Positions 1 through 6,900 of a DNA stretch of 8,364 nt are shown here, piece by piece. Positions within the stretch are counted from its first letter, which is position 1. Every line of letters starts with the position of its first letter. A program made the position numbers and the translations under genes. The notes beneath the pieces were generated by a model that had not been told where the DNA came from, did no database searches, and saw only the letters and a list, made by a program, of their open reading frames with translations. Origin of the DNA: an uncultured Phycisphaerales bacterium (GTDB lineage Bacteria; Planctomycetota; Phycisphaerae; Sedimentisphaerales; Anaerobacaceae); NCBI GenBank assembly GCA_937927975.1, contig CALEZT010000241.1:1-8364 (forward strand), read 5' to 3'.

Positions 1-89
1 AGGATTCACCGTGGAGTGGTCACCGCACCTCCAACTGAGAACGGGACAACCTCGGCTGGACTCTCAATAACGGCACCTTAACAAGTCGA

Positions 90-545
90 ATGTCGGGATA
101 CGTGGTTGACTCTGTCGGTAATACGGGTGATGCATGGTGGACGTATAACTACTATGACGTCACATTCGAGTTCCTGCTAGGAGATCCAGATAGAGGTTTT
201 CTCCCGTCTCTTCCGACACATGCCGGCATCGTGTGGACGGATGGGTATGGCCCAATCAAGTTTGAAGCATTCGACTCGGTCGGAACGAGCCTGGGTTATT
301 TCGTTGCGCACCTCGGCGACGGTGAAGATAACGGCCAAACCGACGAAGATCGGTTCTTGGGCGTGAGCTACCTCGGCGGTATATCTAAGATCATGATCAG
401 CGTAGAACGCACTCCAACCAGTATTGGTATGATGGAGTTAGACCACCTTCAATATGGTTTCGCAGTTGTTCCTCTCCCGGGTGGCTTACTACTTGGCATC
501 CTCGGTTTAGGCTATGCTGGAACCAAGCTCCGCCGGGCTTCATGA
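90..545 (+). CDS. VPLP-CTERM (PEP-CTERM-like) surface protein, 5'-incomplete
   Basis: The 151 residues from the first ATG give the C-terminal part of an exported, exosortase-sorted protein of unknown function. The tail is VPLPGG (residues 127-132), a hydrophobic Leu/Gly/Ile stretch, then KLRR: the tripartite PEP-CTERM layout of motif, membrane helix and basic end. The body has THAGIVWTDG (about 43-52), GDGEDNGQTDEDRFLGVSYLGGISKI (about 76-101) and DHLQYG (118-123). I recognise these as conserved blocks of a planctomycete PEP-CTERM protein family with no known activity. The listed ATG is probably not the real start: it has no Shine-Dalgarno and no signal peptide, and the frame stays open with protein-like residues (DNLGWTLNNGTLTSR) back to a TGA at 36-38. 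The true N-terminus is therefore upstream of the window and separated by a frameshift or stop, or the gene is decayed. Family call is fairly sure; gene integrity is not. Confidence 0.72.
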   Translation: MSGYVVDSVGNTGDAWWTYNYYDVTFEFLLGDPDRGFLPSLPTHAGIVWTDGYGPIKFEAFDSVGTSLGYFVAHLGDGEDNGQTDEDRFLGVSYLGGISKIMISVERTPTSIGMMELDHLQYGFAVVPLPGGLLLGILGLGYAGTKLRRAS

Positions 546-585
546 GAAGCTGACGACCAAGCGGAAAAAGCGGATATGAACAGGA

Positions 586-727
586 GTATCTGTTTAGCGC
601 CTAAAACGCGGTTCTTGATGCCGAAAACAAGGGTTTCCGGTGACATATGACGCCTCACTTGCCTTTTTCGTGCGATCAAACGGCCTTTTCGAGGCTAAAA
701 ACGCGGATTGACACGCTAAACAGATAC
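586..727. repeat. 142-bp element with perfect 14-bp terminal inverted repeats (MITE-like)
   Basis: The ends are exact reverse complements: GTATCTGTTTAGCG at 586-599 and CGCTAAACAGATAC at 714-727. Just inside each end lies a near-identical direct copy of CTAAAACGCGG (601-611, and 695-706 with one extra A). A further hairpin, CCGAAAAC-AAGG-GTTTCCGG with one mismatch, lies at 621-640, and GCCTTTTTCG / GCCTTTTCG repeat at 661-670 and 683-691. No ORF is convincing inside. The dinucleotide GA flanks both ends (584-585, 728-729), which might be a tiny target duplication or chance. The layout fits a miniature inverted-repeat transposable element or a structured intergenic RNA/DNA element. It occupies most of the gap between two sorting-tail genes. 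The repeats are seen directly; mobility is inferred. Confidence 0.6.
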
Positions 728-737
728 GAATAGGGAT
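708..737 (+). promoter_or_regulatory. Possible promoter for the 771 gene
   Basis: A perfect -35 hexamer TTGACA lies at 708-713. A 17-nt spacer, which includes the right terminal inverted repeat of the 586-727 element, leads to a poor -10 (TAGGGA at 731-736, or AGGGAT one base later). The -35 quality and spacing are good and the -10 is weak, so this is a low-confidence site. If real, the repeat element supplies part of the downstream gene's promoter. Confidence 0.25.
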
Positions 738-770
738 TCTCCCTCGGCCCCGCCCAAAGGAAGATCAGCC

Positions 771-1655
771 ATGAATACTCGACCTGTTGTCACCCGACTT
801 TGGTCGCAGCCGTGGGGACTTCTTCTGATCGCATTCCTGCTATTCACAGTGGGTCTGCCTTCACGGTCTGCCGCTGATCCCTGGATGAACCAGAGCGGTG
901 AGATCGTCTTGAATCTTTCCCCGCTGGATGAATACCCGCCCGATCTCGATGAGCTGCAAGAGAGTTGGCAGTCATCGCCATCCTTGACAGGAGCGCACGC
1001 CATCGGGATGCCATCATCTGACTACGCATGTGGAGAGTTCTATGTGGATCTCCCAGGAGGGAAGTTGGGCACCAAGGCTCAGACTTCCTCCTCACAGGAG
1101 GGAGGTGCGTACGCCTACGCGACGGCTTTTCTGGGAAACACGATCTCGGTCCTGCTACCGGCAGGCCAGTATCCTGATGGCGCCTTTATCCAGCTCGGTT
1201 TCCGGGTCAGGGGCGAAATCTCCGGGACGGCCTGGGGAGATCAGGACTGCACGTACACCCTGCGCACTTCGCCTGATAACGAAGTCACAGGGGGCGTGAC
1301 TGCGCCTGAAGTTGGTGTCTACGACGTGAGAGACTATCTGTCCCTTTGCCTGCTGGAGGAGAATGCGATCCTCGATGTGGACCAGTGGGTGGAAATCGAG
1401 GTTTTGGCCCGCCTCAGCAGTAGATCAGTCGCGGCGGAAGGGAGCGTTTCTGAGGGAGTCACGGACTTCTTGGGCACGGGCGCAATCGAGTCCTTGATTC
1501 TGCCGAGTACCATCTGGTCCTCGGCGTCGTCCGGGTGGAGTTTTGTGAGCGTTGAGCCAGCCAACATTGTGCCCGTCCCCCTGCCAAGTGCGGCCATGCT
1601 CGGGGCAGTCGGCTTGGCTTATTCCGGCCGGCGGTTGAGCCGCAGAACGCGATAG
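771..1655 (+). CDS. VPLP-CTERM (PEP-CTERM-like) exported protein
   Basis: This 294-residue protein is complete. The ATG has a Shine-Dalgarno-like AAAGGAA at 756-762, 8 nt upstream. Residues 1-35 form a Sec signal peptide: basic Arg residues, a hydrophobic core LLLIAFLLFTVGL, and likely cleavage near SRSAA|DP. The mature part is acidic and rich in Ser/Gly/Thr, has few cysteines and resembles no enzyme I know. The C-terminus has VPLP at 269-272, a short hydrophobic helix (about 273-284) and an Arg-rich end (GRRLSRRTR), the signature of the VPLP variant of PEP-CTERM substrates cleaved by an exosortase/archaeosortase family transpeptidase. The expected product is a cell-surface or matrix protein. 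It lies 225 bp downstream of another sorting-tail gene on the same strand, with the inverted-repeat element between them, so co-transcription is uncertain. No exosortase gene lies in the window. Function beyond surface localisation is unknown. Confidence 0.85.
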   Translation: MNTRPVVTRLWSQPWGLLLIAFLLFTVGLPSRSAADPWMNQSGEIVLNLSPLDEYPPDLDELQESWQSSPSLTGAHAIGMPSSDYACGEFYVDLPGGKLGTKAQTSSSQEGGAYAYATAFLGNTISVLLPAGQYPDGAFIQLGFRVRGEISGTAWGDQDCTYTLRTSPDNEVTGGVTAPEVGVYDVRDYLSLCLLEENAILDVDQWVEIEVLARLSSRSVAAEGSVSEGVTDFLGTGAIESLILPSTIWSSASSGWSFVSVEPANIVPVPLPSAAMLGAVGLAYSGRRLSRRTR

Positions 1656-1979
1656 TCCTTATACCGAGTAGTTCCGAGCGTGCGGTACGATGTCAGGTAG
1701 TTCTTCCCGGTCGCCCCTTGACGTTAGATGCTACGTGCAAACGACGCCCACAAGCTTTCGGGTGTGCCTTTGGGTTGAGCGGAAGAGGGTGTTCGTCGCA
1801 TTTGGGGCGCCGGCGGAGAGGGGGGCAATTCGACGGTATGCAACGGACATCTCCGCTGGTACTCTGAGGAGTGCCAAACGCAATCTGTTCGCTCGGCCGA
1901 AGGACTTCCTCTTTCACGAAGGGGGGCTGGAAAGCCGGAGGCGGATGAGCGTAACGACTTGAATATAAGAGGGTTATAT

Positions 1980-2018
1980 CTCGCGCAGAGACGCGGGAAC
2001 GCCGAGAAGAGAGAAGGC
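1980..2018. repeat. Possible degenerate CGCAGAGACGC-type dispersed repeat
   Basis: The segment begins CTCGCGCAGAGACGCGGG and continues as purine-rich GAACGCCGAGAAGAGAGAAGGC. It resembles the short GCAGAGACGC-type repeats scattered in intergenic DNA of planctomycetes and verrucomicrobia. Only one degenerate unit is present, so the assignment rests on recognition rather than on repetition inside the window. Confidence 0.25.
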
Positions 2019-2096
2019 AAGGGGGAGGTGAATGGGGATTGTCCTTCGGCTCGCACCGCCGGGCATCCTGATTGGGTGGGCCGGCAGGCGAGGGTT

Positions 2097-2161
2097 TCTT
2101 CGTAGGTCGGGCGCACGCGCCCGACCTTGCGAGACGAGCGAGGACGCTCGTCCTACGAAGA
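2097..2161. repeat. Palindromic multi-stem intergenic repeat (REP/cruciform-like)
   Basis: Three nested stems are visible. The outer stem is TCTTCGTAGG (2097-2106) with CCTACGAAGA (2152-2161), 10 bp and perfect. The first inner hairpin is GGTCGGGCGC (2105-2114), AC, GCGCCCGACC (2117-2126), 10 bp and perfect. The second inner hairpin is GACGAGCG (2133-2140), AGGA, CGCTCGTC (2145-2152), 8 bp and perfect. The outer stem shares a base or two with the inner ones, so together they can form a three-way junction in RNA or a cruciform in DNA. There is no U-tract, so it is not a classical terminator. The GACGAGCG/CGCTCGTC core resembles REP-like units that I recall from planctomycete and verrucomicrobial genomes. 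No REP-associated transposase gene is in the window. Confidence 0.75.
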
Positions 2162-2396
2162 GCCCAGCCACCGCGTTTGCAGCACCACCCGCCAGAATGG
2201 AATGACCGGCGTACAACCGCCCGCTCCCGGTTCATCCGGAGGAGCCGCGAAAAGGGGTGTCCGCTTCTGCACGCTGCAGCAGGGCGGAAAAGAGTGGTGA
2301 TATTTTAGATTCTTGTGAAACAAACAGGGGTCCGGGGGCGTCTTCTGTATGGGACGAGGGGCGTATCCCGGCGGTCCTTGTCGAGTCTCACACGGC

Positions 2397-2416
2397 TGCG
2401 AAACGAAGCCAATTCG
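2397..2416 (+). repeat. 20-bp direct repeat, copy A
   Basis: TGCGAAACGAAGCCAATTCG occurs here and again, identically, 103 bp downstream. In this copy the flanks extend it into a perfect 7-bp inverted repeat, CTGCGAA (2396-2402), 10-nt loop, TTCGCAG (2413-2419). A degenerate relative, TGTGAAACAAAC, lies at 2314-2325. I recognise this CGAAACGAAGCCAAT core as a short dispersed intergenic repeat in planctomycete genomes, often mis-annotated inside small spurious ORFs. Confidence 0.65.
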
Positions 2417-2499
2417 CAGGGAGTTTCAAGTGTGAAGCGTCAAGTTTCAAGCAGGAGAAGGCAAGAGAATGGCCCGCGCCCTCGGTCGCGGATCGTTCG

Positions 2500-2519
2500 T
2501 GCGAAACGAAGCCAATTCG
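2500..2519 (+). repeat. 20-bp direct repeat, copy B
   Basis: This is an exact second copy of the repeat at 2397-2416, in the same orientation. The flanking 7-bp inverted repeat of copy A is here reduced to CGAA/TTCG. The sequence between the copies is unique, so this is a pair of dispersed units rather than a tandem array, and it is not a CRISPR. Confidence 0.65.
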
Positions 2520-2714
2520 TGGATCGCGCGACGGGTCTCCCGGCGCCGCGGGCGGAATTGGGTTCGTTTTATCGGTTGGCAGCCGAGCGGTCGGATTGTC
2601 CCCAGATTCGCGGGCGGCACAGCGAAGATCCTCCTGTTCTTGGCGGATCGTGAAGACCGCTTTGACGTCCTCGCATGCGGTCTTCACACGGCGGTGGCCG
2701 CAATCCCAAACCGA

Positions 2715-2723
2715 TGGTACAAT
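2715..2723 (+). promoter_or_regulatory. Extended -10 promoter of the GH26 gene
   Basis: TGGTACAAT matches an extended -10 (TG, one base, then TACAAT at 2718-2723, five of six to TATAAT). It lies 66 bp before the chosen start of the mannanase. No good -35 is seen at 16-18 nt upstream (TGGCCG at best), which is tolerated by extended -10 promoters. Confidence 0.4.
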
Positions 2724-2789
2724 GAGTTTGTGGACTGTTGGTGATTGCCACGCGATTCCTGAGTTCTGTTTTGCATGAAGGGAGACTCC

Positions 2790-3839
2790 ATGGGACGAGT
2801 CGTGATGAGTTGGGTCCTTGCGGCAGTGTGCGTATCCTCGGCGTGGGCCGTCGAGCCGGCCAACCGCAAGTCGAATCCGCAGGTCAAAGCGGTGCTGGAG
2901 TACTTCTATTCACTTTCGGACAAGACCGACAATCGGATCGTATCGGGGCAGTTCACGGATTTCGGCAATGGCTCGAACCTCAAGATCATGGAGCGGGTCC
3001 ACGAGGCAACGGGCCAGTGGCCTGCGCTCTTGGGTTCCGACTATGCGGACTTTGCGCGGGGAAGCATAACGACCAAGGTCCCCAACGCCGCCGCGATCGA
3101 GTACTGGAAGCAGGGCGGACTGGTGAGCATTATGGCCCACATGTACAACCCCGCCAATCCCCAGGGCGGCGGCCTGCGGGACAAAGGCGTCGATATCGCG
3201 GACCTGCTCAAGGAGGGAACGGACACGCACAAACGTTGGATGGAGCAACTCGATCTGATCGCAGAGGGATTGCTGGAGCTGAAGGCCGCGGGCGTCGTGG
3301 TTCTGTGGCGACCGTTCCATGAGATGAACGGCGGCTGGTTCTGGTGGGGGGCGCAGAAGCCCGAGTCGTTCATCGCTGTCTGGCGGCACATGTTCGACTA
3401 CTTCAGCACGACCAAGGGCCTGGACAACCTCATCTGGGTCTATGGACCCAACCACGGCGAGAAGACCGTCGCGTATTACGCCGGGGATGACTATGTGGAC
3501 ATGCTGGGGCTCGACGCTTATACGGACTTCCTCGATCCCGAGCACGTCCGCGGGTACGACGAGATCGTCGCACTGAACAAGCCCTTTGGATTCTCGGAAT
3601 ACGGCCCGCACGGTCCGAGCCGTCCGCCGGGCGACTATGACTATCGGCGATTCCTCGACGGCGTGAAGAAGCACTTCCCCAAGACCTGCTACTTCATGTC
3701 CTGGAACGCCAAATGGAGCTTGGCGACGAATCAGAACGTCAAAGAGATGCTGCACGATCCGGCGGTGGTCAATCGCGATGAACTGCCCAAGGAGCTATTC
3801 TCCGGCGGGACCAAACCGGCTTCTGATCTGCCCCGCTGA
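2790..3839 (+). CDS. Secreted glycoside hydrolase family 26, beta-mannanase-like
   Basis: The predicted activity is hydrolysis of internal beta-1,4 links in mannan-type polysaccharide by a retaining mechanism. The start at 2790 (349 residues) is preferred over the ATG at 2775 because AAGGGAG (2778-2784) sits 5 nt before it and the protein then opens directly with a signal peptide (MGRVVMSWVLAAVCVSSAWA, cleavage likely after AWA). The rest is a single (beta/alpha)8 GH26 domain of usual size. WRPFHEMNGGWFWWG (173-187) holds the family's His-x-Glu-type acid/base motif, with Glu178 as proton donor. FGFSEYG (266-272) holds the nucleophile, Glu270. IVSGQ near the N-terminus and LIWVYGPN (214-221) are also typical of the family. 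There is no carbohydrate-binding module, dockerin or sorting tail, so it is probably periplasmic or released. It stands alone with its own promoter and converges on the large heme protein gene. Endo-mannanase is the likeliest activity; other GH26 activities (lichenase, xylanase, mannobiose-releasing exo-enzyme) cannot be excluded from sequence alone. Confidence 0.92.
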   Translation: MGRVVMSWVLAAVCVSSAWAVEPANRKSNPQVKAVLEYFYSLSDKTDNRIVSGQFTDFGNGSNLKIMERVHEATGQWPALLGSDYADFARGSITTKVPNAAAIEYWKQGGLVSIMAHMYNPANPQGGGLRDKGVDIADLLKEGTDTHKRWMEQLDLIAEGLLELKAAGVVVLWRPFHEMNGGWFWWGAQKPESFIAVWRHMFDYFSTTKGLDNLIWVYGPNHGEKTVAYYAGDDYVDMLGLDAYTDFLDPEHVRGYDEIVALNKPFGFSEYGPHGPSRPPGDYDYRRFLDGVKKHFPKTCYFMSWNAKWSLATNQNVKEMLHDPAVVNRDELPKELFSGGTKPASDLPR

Positions 3840-3846
3840 GGGGCAG
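3828..3846. terminator. Hairpin over the GH26 stop codon
   Basis: CTGCCCC (3828-3834), loop GCTGA, GGGGCAG (3840-3846) form a perfect 7-bp GC-rich stem whose loop contains the TGA stop. No U-tract follows on either strand, so it may protect the mRNA end or assist termination rather than act as a complete intrinsic terminator. Confidence 0.35.
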
Positions 3847-3873
3847 CGGATGGCAACGTGCTCTCCACAAAGT

Positions 3874-3898
3874 AAAAAACGCCGAGAAGTCTTCCTCG
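3874..3898 (-). terminator. Probable intrinsic terminator of the large heme protein gene
   Basis: Read on the minus strand, CGAGGA, loop AGAC, TTCTCG form a 6-bp stem with one G-U pair (plus coordinates 3898-3883). GCG and then six T (3879-3874) follow. It lies 36 bp past the stop of the minus-strand gene. The stem is short, so strength is uncertain, but the position and U-tract are right. Confidence 0.45.
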
Positions 3899-3933
3899 AA
3901 TGCCTGGGTTTCTCCGCGTCGGTCCGCGCGCCG

Positions 3934-6900
3934 CTAAGGCGACGTATCCTCGCACACCACGCGGAACCCGACATCGTGAATCGCTTGCGACGGTTCGTAA
4001 TGTGTTCGAAACGCCGACCGGGCACGGCGGGGACGATCGAGCCAGGAACCGCCTCGCACTGTCTTTCTGCCGGTTCGATCGTCGGAGCTGTCCTGCGTCT
4101 TCAGCGGATACGGGCGATAGGTTGATCGCGTCCATTCGGCGACGTTGCCATGCATGTCGAACAGCCCCCACGGGTTCGGTTGGAATGTGCCCACGGGTGA
4201 GGAGACGCGCCAACCGTCGTCGAAGCGAGTATCCGCCGGCCGCCAGGGCGGAAGGGCGGTCGGGACGTGGGGGTAATCAACCGTGTGATGCGTGGCGTCC
4301 GACAGGTTGGCCGAACGGCTGAAGTCGTCGTTCACGGTGCCGTACCAGAGCGGGGTTGTGCCTCCACTGCGGCAGGCGTATTCCCACTGGGCTTCGGTGG
4401 GCAGGGCGAACCGCTTGCCGGTCTTGTTCGACAACCAATCACAGAAGGCCATCGCCTGATTCCACGAGACGCGCACGACAGGTTGCTCGGGTCGACGCAA
4501 GGGATGTCCCCGTTCGTAATCGCCGAACTGATATTGTTCGCCCGTTTCCAGACCGCTGTCATGGGCAGGATCGAAGCACGCGTACTGTCGATTGGTGATC
4601 TCGAACCGACCCATCCAGAAGTCCTCGTCGATGACGACCCGATGAGCGGGGCGTTCGTTGGGGTAGCCTTGGTCGGTCCCCATGACGAATGCGCCGGACG
4701 GAATGCGGACCAGTTCGATCGTCACGCCCTCGGCAAGTGCGACGCTCATCGATTCGCAGGGCGAGGAGAGCTTGGGACTGAGATGTCCCGCCGGCACGGC
4801 TGCGGTGGCTTGTGGTTCGATTTCTTCCATCCTTTGGATAGGCGGCGGACTGGTGTTAGAGGTCGCGGCCGCGGAAAGGACGGCCGCAGGGTACACGGCT
4901 TCGGGGTCCTCGTCGATTCCCGTGTAGCGGCGGTGCAATTCACGCCGACGGGCAGCTCCCGGCGCGACCAGCCTGGCTTTCGCGGGAATGTGCCCGACGA
5001 CCTCATTCCATGTTCCATGGGCGGGGGCGTTCAGATCAATCCAGGTGATGAGCCGGTCCCACGCCTCCGCATCCAGACATACGCCGTAGTGTCCGTCGCG
5101 CAGGATCTGGATCAGTTCGCTCGTATCGGCGTGAAAGTCCCGAGCAGGCAGCAAGTGCGCGTCGCTTTCCAGCGTTGGAGTGTGGACGAATCGACGCAAC
5201 GCCATGTATGACGGCGTGAAGTGCATCTGGAAAGCCGATGGAACGGTCTTGGCCGGCCGGGCTGTCAGATCGAATGCCGTCAGACCATTCTCCAGCGGCC
5301 GGCCATGATGGCAGCCGATGCAATAGGCGTCGAGCACCGGCTGGACCTCGCGTACGAACGAGAACCCCCGCGGCGGGCCGTACCATGGTTTGATCTGCGA
5401 GGGCGTTCGCGACAGGGCCATCGGGTGCGGCTGGACCGGCGGAGCGGAATTCTGCGGCTCGTGACAACCGGAACAGGAGACAACTTCGCCGGGCATGGCC
5501 GTGAACCAGCTACGCATCAGCGCCAGTGCCTTGCCTTGGGCGTCCAGCGGTTGGACCGCGACGGGCGTATAAGCGGGCACCTGGAAATGAGCGGACCCGT
5601 CCGTCTCGACGGGCACGGTCCCGAGGATTCGTCTCACGTCCCAGGGGCCGTCGAAGCCGACGCGGTCCGGCTCGCCGCCGAATCCGTGAAACGTGAACTC
5701 ATAACTGATCAGCCGGAGTGACTTGACGGTACCGCGGGGCACGCCTCGAAGTCCCGGGCCAAAATAGACGTCCATCAGAAAAACGGAGGCTTCCTTCTGA
5801 TCGAGTTGGACGGTGTCGGCAATCACCGGTTGCCGAAGCGTCTTTCGCAGCGGAATGGGTTCAAGCATCGCCCGGCCCGGCTCCTCGTGCAGCAGCACGA
5901 AATTGTCGAAGACATCCACCAGATAAACGCCCCACAGCGAGGTCTTGGTGGGCCTGCAGGAGACCAGGAAGTACTTCTCGCTGAGCGGATAGGGGTGCAG
6001 AAACAACGGCCAACTGCCGCCGATCAGCCCGTCCAGGATGACAGGCTCGACCTTCTTCCCGAAACCCGGGATGCGCTGTACGACGCCGCTGGTCTCGTGG
6101 GTGCCTTTGGCGGGGTCCAGGATCACGAGCTGTCCCTGACGCGGCAGATCATGATGGCCGCCCACGACCGTAATCACCTTCGAGGGGTGATTCGGGATGG
6201 GCCGGGCGAAGAACATGGCCGTCGGCCAGAAGGAATTGCTGCCATAGTACTCCATCTGGCGGGTGCCGTCCGGATTGGCGTGAAACAGCAATCGCATGAA
6301 CGCGTGGGCGATGTCGGCATACTCCCAACGCTGGTAGAGGATCTGCCCATTGTTCAGCACCGTGGGACACCAGTTGTGGTCCTGATCGTTCGTCAGACGA
6401 CGAATCCGCCCATCGCGTTCGCACAGATAGAGATTGCCCACCTTCGAGGCCCCGCCGACACAGGGCACGCCGACGAATGGAGCCGTCGAGGTGAAGACGA
6501 TGCGTCCGTCGGGCAGATAGCAGGCGTCGTAGTTGTGCACGTCGGGCTCGTCGATCAAAGGAAGCGGGGTCAACTGCCCGCTGTCCAAGCGAAGCTCGGC
6601 CACGCCCCATCGGCCGCCGGCGTCCGGCGTCGACAGCAGCAACCGGTCCGCATCGTAGTGCAGATCGACGTCGCCAATGAACCGATCTCCCTGCGGTCGG
6701 AAGATCGTCTCCAGCTTTCCGTCCGGCCGAACGGGCGACAACGCGACGAGCGTATTGTCATAACCATCCGGCTTGAGGTCCGGATTGCTGTTGAAGTTGT
6801 TGGGCAGGCCCAATTGATCGGCTCGACGCCGGATCATCAGCAATCGGTCGAAGTCCAGCAGCGGGTTGGCGAGCAAAGCCTCGTTCTTCAACTCCTCAAA

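Larger units (their letters stand above)
1656..2714. other. Gene-poor intergenic region with repeat debris
   Basis: About 1.1 kb lies between the sorting-tail gene and the mannanase promoter. ORFs of 60-180 codons exist in several frames on both strands. They are Arg/Pro/Ser-rich, overlap one another, lack Shine-Dalgarno sites and match no family I know, so I treat them as chance frames in GC-rich DNA. The region holds the palindromic element at 2097-2161, the exact 20-bp repeats at 2397-2416 and 2500-2519, a tandem-like AGTTTCAAG pair (2422-2430 and 2443-2451), and a purine-rich segment at 1980-2018. No clear intrinsic terminator follows the 1655 stop. The stretch 1656-1975 shows nothing I can name. 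Confidence 0.6.

Noticed and set aside
1693..2235. 180-codon minus-strand ORF in the intergenic region
   Set aside because: It runs through the palindromic element, is Arg/Pro/Ser-rich with no domain or signal, and overlaps several equally long frames; it is best explained as chance in GC-rich repeat DNA.
2225..2295. Possible remnant of a transposase-associated repeat (GAAAAGGGGTGTCCG)
   Set aside because: It vaguely resembles short sequences seen near REP transposase genes, but it is a single short match with no partner in the window.
2397..2519. Possible CRISPR array
   Set aside because: Only two exact repeats of 20 bp with an 83-bp gap and no cas genes; spacing and number do not fit.
2910..3755. 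281-codon minus-strand ORF opposite the mannanase
   Set aside because: It is the shadow of the GH26 coding frame, which has both catalytic motifs and a signal peptide.
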